Below, piece after piece: positions 15,996 to 24,467 of a DNA stretch of 25,412 nt (position 1 is the stretch's first letter; every line of letters begins with the position of its first letter). A program made the position numbers and the translations under genes. Location of the stretch: assembly GCA_002342805.1 (NCBI GenBank), contig DDQW01000044.1, positions 1 to 25,412 on the forward strand. Direction: 5' to 3'. The notes under the pieces are model-generated. The model worked only from the letters and a program-made list of their open reading frames with translations, did not search any database and was not told the DNA's origin. The stretch is from Clostridiales bacterium UBA2432. GTDB lineage: Bacteria > Bacillota > Clostridia > Lachnospirales > Vallitaleaceae.

Positions 15996-16054
15996 TTATA
16001 GTCTAGTCATTAATGTGCTGGCGCACTAGAAGGGATGACTAGCTACATCTATAA
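15996..16054 (-). ncRNA. Candidate structured RNA / leader between purH and fRMsr
   Basis: Nested inverted repeats: CTAGTCAT (16003-16010) with ATGACTAG (16035-16042); an inner GTGC (16015-16018) with GCAC (16023-16026) and loop TGGC; and an outer TTATAG (15996-16001) with CTATAA (16049-16054). On the minus strand this is followed by about 30 unstructured bases and the strong terminator at 15930-15965, then by the fRMsr ribosome binding site. A weak promoter (TTGTTA 16076-16081, 17 bp, TAGATT 16053-16058) precedes it. No known riboswitch class is recognised. It could also be the structured 3' end of the pfl-purH mRNA. Confidence 0.45.
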
Positions 16055-16146
16055 TCTATCATATTTTTTTATTCATAACAAGTCCCCAAGAAAAAATTAA
16101 TCATATTTTCAATTTTGGTCTTTTTGTTCATTTATGTCCATTTATT

Positions 16147-17697
16147 TTAGTGTCTAAAATGACGCATTCCGGTAAAGACCATGGCAATTCCATGTTGGTC
16201 ACATGCATCAATGGACTCTTGATCTCGCATGGATCCTCCGGGTTGAATAATACATTTTATTCCGGCTTTTGCTGCAGATTCAACAACATCTGAGAAAGGG
16301 AAAAAAGCATCTGATGCTAAGGCTGCACCTTGCAAGGAATCTTGGCCTAATGCTTCAATGGCATGATCGATAGCTTGATCGGCTGCCCATATGCGATTCA
16401 CTTGTCCCGGTCCGACACCGATCGATTGTTTATCTTTTCCTATAGCGATACCATTTGATTTGGCATATTTAACAATCTTCCACGTGAACTTTAAGTCTTC
16501 CATTTCCTCAGCTGTTGGTTGACGCTTGGTCACAACCGTTAATTCATCACCAAAAAGTTTGGAATCAATAGTTTGCACAAGAAGACCACCACTCACTTTT
16601 TTCAAATCATAAGCTGTCTCCGGTTGTTTTTCTTCAATGTTTTTCAACTCGAGAAGTCGGATATTTTTCTTTTGTTTCAATATATCTAAGGCTTTTTCAG
16701 AATATCCGGGAGCAACGACAATCTCAATAAAGATTTTGTTGATTTCTTCAGCTGTCTTTTCATCAATCTCACGATTGGCAACAACAATACCACCAAAAAT
16801 TGATTTCGGATCGGATGTATAGGCTTTCATATAGGCCTCGTAGATATTTTCTGCGCTTCCTACACCACAAGGATTGGCATGCTTACATGCCACAACCGTC
16901 GGCTCCTCATACTCTTTGGAAAGTTCTAGGGCACCATTGGTGTCATTAATATTATTAAAGCTTAATTCTTTTCCGTGTAGTTGTACCGCATTGGTTAGGA
17001 ATCCTTTTGTGTTACCGATTTCTTTATAGAATGCAGCTTTTTGATGTGGGTTCTCCCCATAACGCATGTCCTGAACTTTTTCATAGGTCATGGTAATCTG
17101 GTCAGGCAATTCTTCCGCACTACGTTGCTTGCGCATATAATTTGCAATCATTGTATCATAGGCAGATGTATGTTCGAAAACTTTGCTGCTAAGATAAAAA
17201 TTCGTATCTTTAGATACTTTTTTGTTTGCCTTGATTTCATCAAGTACACGCTCATAATCTGCCGGATCAATAATCACCGAAACATCTTGATAATTTTTTG
17301 CAGCAGACCGTAACATGGTCGGACCACCGATATCTATATTTTCAATCGCTTCTTCGAGTTCTACCCCTTCTTTTAAAATCGTCTGCTTAAAGGGATATAA
17401 GTTGACAACGACTAAATCAATAGGCCTTACACCGAGTTCCTTAATTTGATTCATATGCTCTGTGTTGCTTCGCATAGCCAAAATTCCGGCATGAATATGC
17501 GGATCTAATGTTTTTACCCGTCCGTCAAGACACTCCGGAAATCCGGTAACTTCACTAATTCCTATGACCTTTAATCCGGCCTCTTGAAGCTTAGCTTTGG
17601 TTCCTCCTGTTGATATAATCTCCACTCCAAGGTTCGATAATTTTTTTGCAAATTCCACAATACCTGTTTTGTCTGATACACTGATTAATGCGCGCAT
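16147..17697 (-). CDS. purH: Bifunctional AICAR transformylase / IMP cyclohydrolase
   Basis: The ATG at 17697 is preceded by AAAGGAGC; an in-frame TTG at 17712 lies upstream of that site. The 516-aa product catalyses the last two steps of de novo IMP synthesis. The N-terminal MGS-like cyclohydrolase domain (about 1-195) contains ISTGGTKAKL and GGPTMLRSAAKN. The C-terminal transformylase domain has ENPHQKAAFY, LSFNNINDTN, the catalytic KHANPCG, and SDAFFPFSD near the end. It needs 10-formyl-tetrahydrofolate, and its substrate AICAR (ZMP) is the precursor of the ZTP sensed by the upstream riboswitch. It follows the pyruvate formate-lyase gene by 20 bases as the second gene of the operon. Length is normal for PurH. 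Confidence 0.97.
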   Translation of the reverse strand: MRALISVSDKTGIVEFAKKLSNLGVEIISTGGTKAKLQEAGLKVIGISEVTGFPECLDGRVKTLDPHIHAGILAMRSNTEHMNQIKELGVRPIDLVVVNLYPFKQTILKEGVELEEAIENIDIGGPTMLRSAAKNYQDVSVIIDPADYERVLDEIKANKKVSKDTNFYLSSKVFEHTSAYDTMIANYMRKQRSAEELPDQITMTYEKVQDMRYGENPHQKAAFYKEIGNTKGFLTNAVQLHGKELSFNNINDTNGALELSKEYEEPTVVACKHANPCGVGSAENIYEAYMKAYTSDPKSIFGGIVVANREIDEKTAEEINKIFIEIVVAPGYSEKALDILKQKKNIRLLELKNIEEKQPETAYDLKKVSGGLLVQTIDSKLFGDELTVVTKRQPTAEEMEDLKFTWKIVKYAKSNGIAIGKDKQSIGVGPGQVNRIWAADQAIDHAIEALGQDSLQGAALASDAFFPFSDVVESAAKAGIKCIIQPGGSMRDQESIDACDQHGIAMVFTGMRHFRH

Positions 17698-17717
17698 AAT
17701 TGCTCCTTTCAAAATAG

Positions 17718-19946
17718 CTAAAATTGGTGGTAGGTTCGTGCTATAACTTCTAACTGCTGTTCTCGATTTAACCGATTAAAGTTCACGGCATAGCCTGAGA
17801 CACGAACGGTAAGATTTGGATATTTGTTTGGGTGTTCCATTGCATCTGTTAATGTTTCCGGATTGAGCACATTCACATTCAAATGATGGGCTTTTTTACT
17901 GAAGTAACCATCAAGAATACTGACGAGATTATTGACTTTATCTGAACCGGTTTTGCCTAGCGCTTTGGGGTGGACTGAAAATGTGCAAGATATACCATCT
18001 CGACATGCATCATAGGGAATCTTAGCTACAGATTCAAGGGATGCTAATGCCCCGTTTGTATCACGTCCATGCATGGGATTTGCCCCCGGTGCAAAGGGTT
18101 GACCGGCCTTACGTCCATCAGGTGTCGCTCCTGTCTTTTTGCCATAGACAACATTAGACGTTATGGTTAAAATACTTAAAGTGTGTATGGATTCTCTATA
18201 GGTTTCATTTTGACGCAAGGCATTGATGAAATCTTCTGTAATCTTTACTGCGATTGCATCCACCCGGTCATCATTATTCCCGTATTTGGGAAAATCTCCT
18301 TGAATATCAAAATCAACAATCACTCCATCGGCATTTTTAATAGGTTTGACTTTTGCGTATTTGATGGCACTCAAGGAGTCTGCCATAACGGATAATCCGG
18401 CAAGGCCAAAAGCCATAAAACGTTGAACATAGGTGTCATGTAATGCCATCTGGGTTTTCTCATAGGCATATTTATCATGCATACGATGAATAATATTCAT
18501 GATATTCACATAGAGCTTAGCTAACCATTTTTGATAGATTTCAAAGCGTTCCATAACGTTTTCATAATCTAAAAGGTCGTCATCCACTGCTTGCATTTGA
18601 GGACCGAGCTTGTATCCGTGAAGTTCTTCCTGACCACCATTTAATGCTAAGAGAAGAACTTTGGGTAGATTACATCTTGCACCGAAATACTGCATCTGCT
18701 TACCGATTTTCATAGCAGACACACAACAAGCAATCCCATAATCATCCCCATAAATAGGACGCATCAAGTCATCATTTTCATATTGAATGGCATCTGTATC
18801 AATGGAAATCTTAGCGCAAAATTCTTTAAAGGCTTTGGGTAACTTTTCTGACCACAGTACTGTCAGATTTGGCTCCGGCGCCGGATTTAGATTATATAAG
18901 GTCTGTAACATTCGGTAGGACGTTTTGGTAATCAAGGGGCGTTCATCTTCAGTGAGCCCGCCAACAACTTCGGTGACCCAATTGGGGTCGCCGGCAAAAA
19001 GTTCATTATATTCCGGCGTACGCAATTGTCTAACCATTCGTAACTTAATGACAAAATCATCAATTAACTCTTGAGCACGTGTTTCATCTAAATCGCCGCG
19101 ATGTATATCTCTTTCAATATATATATCAAAAAAGTTACTCACACGTCCAAGACTCATTGCTGCACCATTTTGTTCCTTGACTGCACCTAGATACCCATAG
19201 TAGGTCCATTGAATCGCTTCTCTCGCGTTTTTCGCCGGTACACCAATATCATCTCCATACATTTTGGCCATTGCTTTTAGTTTATTCAAAAAATCAATCT
19301 GACGATGGAGTTCTTCTAGTAATCGTATTCGTTCTTCCGTCATTTGTAAATCGCTGATCCGATTTTTGTCATTGACCTTATCTTGAATAAGGTAGTCAAT
19401 ACCATATAATGCAATTCGTCGATAATCACCAATAATTCGACCTCGTCCATAGGCATCCGGTAATCCGGTGATAATTCCGGCCCGACGAACGTCTCGCATT
19501 TCTTCATTATATACTCTAAATACACCGTCATTATGGGTCGTTTTATAGGCAAACTCCTGTTCAACCTTCTCACTCAACTTATATCCATAGGCTTCACATG
19601 CTTTTCTGGCCATACGTATGCCACCAAATGGATTTACACCACGTTTTAAAGGCTCGTCGGTTTGTAATCCGACAATCAGCTCATCCTCTTTGCTAATATA
19701 ACCCGGATGAAAGGTTAATAATGAGGATACCGTCTCTGTATCAATATCAAGCACACCCTCTTTATCTAACTCCTGTTGGCGCAAAGCTTCATATTTTTCA
19801 TAGACTCTGCGAGTTCTCGCTGTCGGCCCACACAAAAAGTCCGCTTCCTTGTCATATGGCGTGAAATTCACATGTATAAAGTCCTGTACATGAATGGTCT
19901 GGTTCCAATGTCCCGTTTGAAAATTTTGCCATAATTCTTTTGTCAT
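17718..19946 (-). CDS. pflB: Pyruvate formate-lyase (formate C-acetyltransferase)
   Basis: The ATG at 19946 is chosen (AGGAAAGG upstream; an in-frame TTG at 19955 overlaps that site). The 742-aa glycyl radical enzyme converts pyruvate and CoA to acetyl-CoA and formate. The active-site cysteine pair is C407-C408 (YGIACCVSA). The radical glycine is G718 in RVSGYAVNF near the C-terminus, as in E. coli PFL (C418/C419, G734). No activating enzyme gene is in the window, so it must be elsewhere. The gene is first in an operon with purH behind a ZTP riboswitch. The formate can feed 10-formyl-tetrahydrofolate for purine synthesis, which explains the coupling. Confidence 0.96.
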   Translation of the reverse strand: MTKELWQNFQTGHWNQTIHVQDFIHVNFTPYDKEADFLCGPTARTRRVYEKYEALRQQELDKEGVLDIDTETVSSLLTFHPGYISKEDELIVGLQTDEPLKRGVNPFGGIRMARKACEAYGYKLSEKVEQEFAYKTTHNDGVFRVYNEEMRDVRRAGIITGLPDAYGRGRIIGDYRRIALYGIDYLIQDKVNDKNRISDLQMTEERIRLLEELHRQIDFLNKLKAMAKMYGDDIGVPAKNAREAIQWTYYGYLGAVKEQNGAAMSLGRVSNFFDIYIERDIHRGDLDETRAQELIDDFVIKLRMVRQLRTPEYNELFAGDPNWVTEVVGGLTEDERPLITKTSYRMLQTLYNLNPAPEPNLTVLWSEKLPKAFKEFCAKISIDTDAIQYENDDLMRPIYGDDYGIACCVSAMKIGKQMQYFGARCNLPKVLLLALNGGQEELHGYKLGPQMQAVDDDLLDYENVMERFEIYQKWLAKLYVNIMNIIHRMHDKYAYEKTQMALHDTYVQRFMAFGLAGLSVMADSLSAIKYAKVKPIKNADGVIVDFDIQGDFPKYGNNDDRVDAIAVKITEDFINALRQNETYRESIHTLSILTITSNVVYGKKTGATPDGRKAGQPFAPGANPMHGRDTNGALASLESVAKIPYDACRDGISCTFSVHPKALGKTGSDKVNNLVSILDGYFSKKAHHLNVNVLNPETLTDAMEHPNKYPNLTVRVSGYAVNFNRLNREQQLEVIARTYHQF

Positions 19947-19983
19947 AAAACACAACCTTTCCTAAAATAAATCATAGAATCCG

Positions 19984-20023
19984 AAAAAAGACCACCTGAA
20001 CAAAAAAGAACAAGTGTCTTTTT
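19984..20023 (-). terminator. Riboswitch expression-platform terminator
   Basis: On the minus strand, an A5-GAC...UUG arm (20008-20023) pairs with CAGGUGGUC (within 19984-20001), with a C bulge and a G-U pair. A U-run follows (19984-19989). It begins immediately after the conserved 3' element of the ZTP aptamer and about 38 bases before the pfl start codon, as expected for transcriptional control by premature termination. Confidence 0.85.
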
Positions 20024-20095
20024 CGCCCAGGCGGTCGGCATATTTTTTTTCTGTACTCCCGTAGGGTTCATTCCCTAATCCGCCAGTCATACAGA
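20024..20095 (-). ncRNA. ZTP riboswitch (pfl motif)
   Basis: The minus-strand RNA shows the pfl-motif consensus in order. P1 strand UCUGUA (20090-20095); the conserved UGACUGGCG; P2 hairpin UAGGG/CCCUA; CGGGAG; P1 closing strand UACAGA (20050-20055); an A-rich linker; then the conserved GCCGACCGCCUGGGC (20025-20039). GGCG and CGCC of the two conserved blocks can form the known pseudoknot. The class binds ZTP/ZMP, which accumulates when 10-formyl-tetrahydrofolate is short, and is an ON switch in studied cases. Downstream are a terminator, then pflB and purH, both classical members of this regulon. Confidence 0.95.
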
Positions 20096-20127
20096 ATATT
20101 ATTATTTTGAATTGTAATTACACACTA

Positions 20128-20156
20128 AATATACACGATTTTCTTATAAATGTCTA
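20128..20156 (-). promoter_or_regulatory. Promoter of the riboswitch-pfl-purH operon
   Basis: Minus-strand -35 TAGACA (20151-20156), 17-bp spacer, -10 TATATT (20128-20133). Transcription should start near 20121, about 26 bases before the aptamer. The -35 overlaps the stop codon of the purine permease gene. Confidence 0.75.
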
Positions 20157-21479
20157 GAAAAAGATGAATTTTAGTATGAAAAGAATCGTTAAGACATACA
20201 TTAATGGATGTAAATCTTTTCTGTTTTTTGAAACCACATTAACAATCGTATAACTAATGACTCCGAAAGCTATACCTTCAGAAATACTATACATAACAGG
20301 CATAACGATGATGGTTAAAAAGGCTGGAATACCTTTTGTTGGATCTGCAAAGTTAATCTTCATCACAGATTCCATCATATAAAAACCAACGATAATCAAT
20401 GCCGGTGCTGTCGCAAATGATGGTATAGATGCAAATAAAGGCGAAAATGGCAATGCCAATAAGAAAAGTATGGCTGTCGTCATTGCTGTAAGACCTGTTC
20501 GCCCTCCATCAGCTACACCTGCTGCACTTTCAACATAAGTTGTTGTTGTTGATGTCCCCACCATTGCTCCGAAAGTTGTTCCGATAGCATCTGCAAGTAA
20601 TGCCTGCTTAGCTCTTGGAAGTTTGCCTTCTTTATCTAAAAATCCGGCTTTTGAAGAAACACCAATAAGGGTTCCTAGTGTATCAAATAAATCTACAAAT
20701 AAGAAGGATATCATGATGACCCAAAAATCAAGGTTGGCTAATGCCGCAAAATCAAATCGGAATAATAATAGGCCACTTGTTTCAATCGGTGCAGCCACTG
20801 CACTTGGTATTACTGAAAATGTGCTTTCCATATCCGGAACATACCAACCCGTTCCTTCTGCAATCATTGCTAAAACCCATGTGATAATAATTCCAAACAA
20901 AATGGATCCTTTTACTTTTTTAACAACAAAAACCGCTGTAATAATAACACCAAGTAAGGCTAATACAACGGGTGCTTGTGTAATATCTTTTGTGATTGAA
21001 ACTAATGTTGCATCATCATTGACGACAATTCCGGCATTTTGAAAACCGATAAATGCAATAAATAAACCGATTCCGGCACTAACTGCATATTTTAAGGTCA
21101 TTGGAATTGCATTAAATAGTGCTTCACGTACATTGACAAAGGTTAATATAATAAATATAATACCTTCGATTAAAATTGCTGTTAATGCCTGTTGCCATGT
21201 TAAGCGCCCTGCGATTACAACCGTAAAGGCAAAAAAAGCATTTAATCCCATACCGGGTGCTAATGCAAATGGATAATTGGCAAGCAAAGCCATAGCTGTC
21301 GTACCAACAAAGGCAGCTAGTGCTGTTGCTACAAAGACTGCATTAAATGTAACCTCGCCTCCGATTTTACTGAGAATATCCGGATTGACAATTAAAATAT
21401 ATGCCATTGTCATAAAAGTAGTAAATCCTGCTAGAATTTCCGTTCTAACATTTGTGTTGTGTTCTTTGAGCTGAAACAT
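20154..21479 (-). CDS. NCS2-family purine permease (AzgA/PbuG type)
   Basis: A 441-aa polytopic membrane protein with about 12-14 hydrophobic segments. It begins MFQLKEHNTNVRTEILAGFTTF (first 20 residues typical of the AzgA subfamily start). Family signatures include ALAPGMGLNAFF (about 72-83) and LFVDLFDTLGTLIGVS (about 260-275). This subfamily imports hypoxanthine, guanine or adenine with protons. The ribosome binding site is AAAGGGG, 6 bases from the ATG. It lies next to the pfl-purH operon but has its own promoter. No guanine riboswitch is seen in its short leader (about 37 bases). The precise base transported cannot be decided from sequence alone. Confidence 0.92.
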   Translation of the reverse strand: MFQLKEHNTNVRTEILAGFTTFMTMAYILIVNPDILSKIGGEVTFNAVFVATALAAFVGTTAMALLANYPFALAPGMGLNAFFAFTVVIAGRLTWQQALTAILIEGIIFIILTFVNVREALFNAIPMTLKYAVSAGIGLFIAFIGFQNAGIVVNDDATLVSITKDITQAPVVLALLGVIITAVFVVKKVKGSILFGIIITWVLAMIAEGTGWYVPDMESTFSVIPSAVAAPIETSGLLLFRFDFAALANLDFWVIMISFLFVDLFDTLGTLIGVSSKAGFLDKEGKLPRAKQALLADAIGTTFGAMVGTSTTTTYVESAAGVADGGRTGLTAMTTAILFLLALPFSPLFASIPSFATAPALIIVGFYMMESVMKINFADPTKGIPAFLTIIVMPVMYSISEGIAFGVISYTIVNVVSKNRKDLHPLMYVLTILFILKFIFF

Positions 21480-21523
21480 ATGATACCCCTTTCATGTAGT
21501 AAAGTAGTAATACTTACAGAGTT

Positions 21524-21552
21524 ATTCTACAGAGTTTGAAATCTACTGTCAA
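21524..21552 (-). promoter_or_regulatory. Sigma-A promoter of the purine permease gene
   Basis: Minus-strand perfect -35 TTGACA (21547-21552), 17-bp spacer, -10 TAGAAT (21524-21529). An imperfect inverted repeat around 21498-21517 (GTAAGTA/TACTTTAC) lies at the transcription start and could be an operator, without proof. Confidence 0.8.
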
Positions 21553-21632
21553 TGACTTTCAAACATTTTGGCAATATACTCAATAGCCATCGACAATACA
21601 CGGACAAAATCATACCAAATACACCAAAAATA

Positions 21633-21641
21633 TGTTATAAT
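21633..21641 (+). promoter_or_regulatory. Extended -10 promoter of msrA
   Basis: TGTTATAAT (21633-21641) is an extended -10 element (TG-n-TATAAT). No good -35 is visible at 17 bp. It faces away from the permease promoter; the 21480-21790 gap thus holds divergent promoters plus the msrA leader. Confidence 0.7.
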
Positions 21642-21647
21642 GTAGGA

Positions 21648-21790
21648 ACAAAGCGACTCTGTCGCGGTATCTCGAAGAGATATTGTTCGCGTAAGTTGTG
21701 TATCCTTGACGTTATCTGACATGTTTCAAGTCAGATAACTCAAATACTTCACACAGATGAAGCAAGGGACAAAGTAAAGGAGGAATTTCA
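21648..21790 (+). ncRNA. Structured 5' leader of msrA (class unknown)
   Basis: About 143 bases separate the promoter from the msrA ATG. They contain two strong hairpins. The first has arms 21666-21673 and 21677-21684 with loop GAA, extended by CGCG/CGCG (21663-21666 with 21688-21691). The second has a perfect 10-bp stem GTTATCTGAC/GTCAGATAAC (21711-21720 with 21730-21739), extended after bulges by TTGA/TCAA and GTAT/ATAC (21700-21703 with 21744-21747). The AAAGGAGG site at 21776-21783 is not in these stems and no U-run terminator is present. I do not recognise a known riboswitch. Confidence 0.5.
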
Positions 21791-22264
21791 ATGAAAAAAA
21801 TCGTATTCGCCGGAGGCTGTTTTTGGGGCGTCGAAGAATATTTTTCTCGCAGACCCGGTGTTTTATCCACAAAAGTCGGTTATGCAAACGGAACGGTTAA
21901 GAATCCGTCCTATGAGCTTGTATGTTCAGGAACAACCCAACACGCAGAGGCTGTTTATATAGAATATGACCCTTATACACTTTCCTTGGAAAAATTACTT
22001 GATGCCTATTGGCAAATCATTGATCCCACTGTACTCAATCGTCAAGGCAACGATGTGGGTTCTCAATATCGCACCGGAATTTATTATGTTGATCCGGAAG
22101 ATGTTGACATCATCCAAGAAAGCCTATTTAAGGAACAAAACAGTTATTCTGATCCGATTGTAACAGAAGTCAAACCTTTAGAAAACTTTTTTGACGCTGA
22201 AGAATATCATCAACGTTATCTCAAAAAAAATCCCAACGGATATTGTCATATAAAGTTGGACTAA
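21791..22264 (+). CDS. msrA: Peptide methionine sulfoxide reductase A
   Basis: A 157-aa MsrA that reduces the S-epimer of methionine sulfoxide. The catalytic motif GCFWG is at residues 9-13 (C10 nucleophile). YANG, HAEAVYIEYDP and GSQYRTGIYY are also present. A C-terminal cysteine (C152 in NGYCHI) can serve as resolving residue for thioredoxin recycling; C45 is the only other cysteine. No MsrB domain is fused and none is adjacent. The ribosome binding site AAAGGAGG is ideal. It is preceded by a long structured leader and is followed by prfC on the same strand after 93 bases. Confidence 0.97.
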   Translation: MKKIVFAGGCFWGVEEYFSRRPGVLSTKVGYANGTVKNPSYELVCSGTTQHAEAVYIEYDPYTLSLEKLLDAYWQIIDPTVLNRQGNDVGSQYRTGIYYVDPEDVDIIQESLFKEQNSYSDPIVTEVKPLENFFDAEEYHQRYLKKNPNGYCHIKLD

Positions 22265-22277
22265 TTCCTAGAAACTA

Positions 22278-22304
22278 TTGACATTCAGCGCATTACATTA
22301 TACT
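22278..22304 (+). promoter_or_regulatory. Probable prfC promoter
   Basis: A perfect -35 TTGACA (22278-22283) is followed by TATACT (22299-22304) at a short 15-bp spacing, or by TACTCT at 17 bp. It lies between the msrA stop and the prfC start, 54 bases before the latter. Confidence 0.55.
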
Positions 22305-22357
22305 CTATAAAAGGAATTTTTTGAACTTATGTTACTCTAATTAGTAAAGGATAAATT

Positions 22358-23962
22358 ATGTCAAATATAAACCAACATATTAATGAAATCAAAAAGCGCC
22401 GTACCTTTGCGATCATATCCCACCCTGATGCTGGGAAAACAACCTTAACAGAAAAGTTTTTGCTCTATGGGGGCGCTATTCGTGAAGCGGGATCCGTCAA
22501 ATCACGTCGTTCCAACAAACACGCAGTATCCGACTGGATGGAAATTGAAAAACAAAGAGGTATTTCTGTAACCTCTTCTGTTCTTCAGTTTAATTACGAC
22601 GGTTATTGTATTAATATCCTTGATACCCCCGGGCATCAAGATTTTAGTGAGGATACCTATCGAACGCTTGTCGCCGCTGATAGCGCCGTCATGGTTATCG
22701 ACTGTGCAAAAGGTGTCGAGGCTCAGACAAAGAAACTTTTCCAAGTCTGTAAATTAAGAAACATACCTATCTTTACCTTTATCAACAAATTAGACCGTCA
22801 AGGTCTAGACCCTTACGAACTTCTTGAAGATTTGGAAAATGCATTAGGTATACGTTCATGTCCTATGAATTGGCCCATCGGAATGGGAAAAGATTTTCGA
22901 GGTATTTATCATAGGGATAAGGAAGAAATTCAGTTATTCGGTGCAGGTAATCACGGACAATCCAAAACAGAAAACACATTTATTAAAATCGATGACGAAC
23001 GCACGGAAGATCTCTTAGGTCCTGCCCTATACGAACAGTTATTAGAAGATATTGAACTTCTTGACGAAGCGGGAGACCCCTATGATCTTGATAAAATTCT
23101 ACACGGTGACTTAACCCCTGTATTTTTTGGTAGTGCTTTGACCAACTTTGGTGTCGAGCCTTTTCTTGAGGATTTTTTACATATCAGCACCCCTCCCATG
23201 GCACGTAAAAGTAATGAAGGTCCCGTGGATCCAATGAGCAACGATTTTAGTGGCTTTATTTTTAAGATTCAAGCAAATATGAATCCTGCGCATCGTGACC
23301 GCATTGCCTTTTTACGTATTTGTTCCGGAAAATTTGAAAAAGACATGATGGTAAACCATGTACAAAACAAAAAGAAAGTCAAACTAGCTCAACCACAACA
23401 ATTTATGGCTCAAGATCGCTCCATCGTTGATGAAGCTTATTCCGGTGATATCATTGGTATCCATGATCCGGGCATTTACAAAATCGGAGATACACTTTCT
23501 GCAAGTTCAACCACCTTAAAATATGCGGATATTCCTCAATTTGCTCCTGAGCATTTTATGCGTATCTCTACTATAAACGCTTTAAAGCGAAAGCAATTTT
23601 TAAAAGGTATTCAACAGTTATCTGAAGAAGGCTCTATCCAAGTTTTTAAGCGTCCTTTCACCGGTTCTGAAGAAATCATCATCGGTGTTGTCGGTGTCCT
23701 TCAGTTTGAAGTATTAGAATATCGTTTAAACAATGAATATAATGTTGAAATATCAAAACATGCACTTCCACACAAATATGTTCGATGGATTCAAATGGAT
23801 GATTTTGATGACCAAAAGTTAAAAACTTCCATGGATGCTATGCTGGTCTATAGCGAAAAAGAACAACCGGTTCTTCTCTTCCAATATGAATGGTCTATTA
23901 AGCAAACCTTAGATAAAAATAAAGGCTTAGCATTGCTTGAAACATCGTCATCTTTTGAGTAA
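22358..23962 (+). CDS. prfC: Peptide chain release factor 3
   Basis: A 534-aa translational GTPase. The G domain has SHPDAGKTT (G1, about 21-29), RGIS (68-71) and DTPGH (G3, 89-93). NKLD (G4, 143-146) follows, then domain II and the RF3-specific C-terminal domain. RF3 removes RF1/RF2 from the ribosome after peptide release. It differs from EF-G and TetM-type protection proteins by length and by the IISHPDAGKTTLTEK and SVKSRRSNKHAVSDWM regions typical of RF3. Spaced 93 bases after msrA and likely monocistronic. The ribosome binding site is AAAGGA. Confidence 0.95.
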   Translation: MSNINQHINEIKKRRTFAIISHPDAGKTTLTEKFLLYGGAIREAGSVKSRRSNKHAVSDWMEIEKQRGISVTSSVLQFNYDGYCINILDTPGHQDFSEDTYRTLVAADSAVMVIDCAKGVEAQTKKLFQVCKLRNIPIFTFINKLDRQGLDPYELLEDLENALGIRSCPMNWPIGMGKDFRGIYHRDKEEIQLFGAGNHGQSKTENTFIKIDDERTEDLLGPALYEQLLEDIELLDEAGDPYDLDKILHGDLTPVFFGSALTNFGVEPFLEDFLHISTPPMARKSNEGPVDPMSNDFSGFIFKIQANMNPAHRDRIAFLRICSGKFEKDMMVNHVQNKKKVKLAQPQQFMAQDRSIVDEAYSGDIIGIHDPGIYKIGDTLSASSTTLKYADIPQFAPEHFMRISTINALKRKQFLKGIQQLSEEGSIQVFKRPFTGSEEIIIGVVGVLQFEVLEYRLNNEYNVEISKHALPHKYVRWIQMDDFDDQKLKTSMDAMLVYSEKEQPVLLFQYEWSIKQTLDKNKGLALLETSSSFE

Positions 23963-24053
23963 AAACATGTTTTTCCACTTCCTATTTATGCCGATTTCTG
24001 CTATCATAAGAGTGTAAAGGATTTTTATAATTCAAAAAAATGGAGGTTTTAAT

Positions 24054-24392
24054 ATGACAGATCAAAACAATGTAAAAGAAGTGTTCACTCAAGAAGATAT
24101 TCAAAAAAACAAAAGTATGGGAATTATCGCTTACATCATCTTTTTTGTTCCACTCCTCGTTGACGGAGCCAAAGATTCACCTTATGTGAAATTCCATGTC
24201 AATCAAGGTTTACTCCTTGTTCTTGGATACATTGCATTATCAATCATTGGCGTTATTCCGATTCTAGGTTGGATCATCAGCTTTGTCGGTTGGATTGCTC
24301 TTGTCGTTATTCACATTATTACACTTATAGGTGCTGCTAACGGTCAGGCTAAAAAACTTCCCCTTGTCGGAGATATTCGACTCATCAAATAA
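24054..24392 (+). CDS. DUF4870/Tic20-like small membrane protein
   Basis: A 112-aa protein with a short charged N-terminus and hydrophobic segments at about 22-37, 52-68 and 72-94. The motif KFHVNQGLLLVL between the first two helices is characteristic of DUF4870 (Tic20-like) proteins. The ribosome binding site TGGAGG is strong. The molecular function of this family is unknown. It follows prfC by 91 bases, without an obvious promoter, and is closed by the terminator at 24409-24450. Confidence 0.8.
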   Translation: MTDQNNVKEVFTQEDIQKNKSMGIIAYIIFFVPLLVDGAKDSPYVKFHVNQGLLLVLGYIALSIIGVIPILGWIISFVGWIALVVIHIITLIGAANGQAKKLPLVGDIRLIK

Positions 24393-24408
24393 AATTATAA
24401 AAGCGCAC

Positions 24409-24450
24409 AAAAAAAGATTGATCACTCATAAGAGTCCTCAATCTTTTTTT
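24409..24450. terminator. Bidirectional terminator between convergent genes
   Basis: A perfect 13-bp stem (24409-24421 with 24438-24450) combines A7 and T7 with GATTGA/TCAATC. An inner ACTC/GAGT pairing extends it. It lies between the + strand DUF4870-like gene and the - strand GPx-like gene and can serve both. Confidence 0.88.
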
Positions 24451-24467
24451 AATATTTTTTTATAATA

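Noticed and set aside
16147..20095. Separate regulation of purH by its own riboswitch
   Set aside because: Only 20 bases lie between the pfl stop and purH start; the ZTP element upstream of pfl serves both.
21480..21552. Guanine/purine riboswitch before the purine permease gene
   Set aside because: The leader after the TTGACA/TAGAAT promoter is only about 37 bases, and none of the conserved purine aptamer blocks are present.
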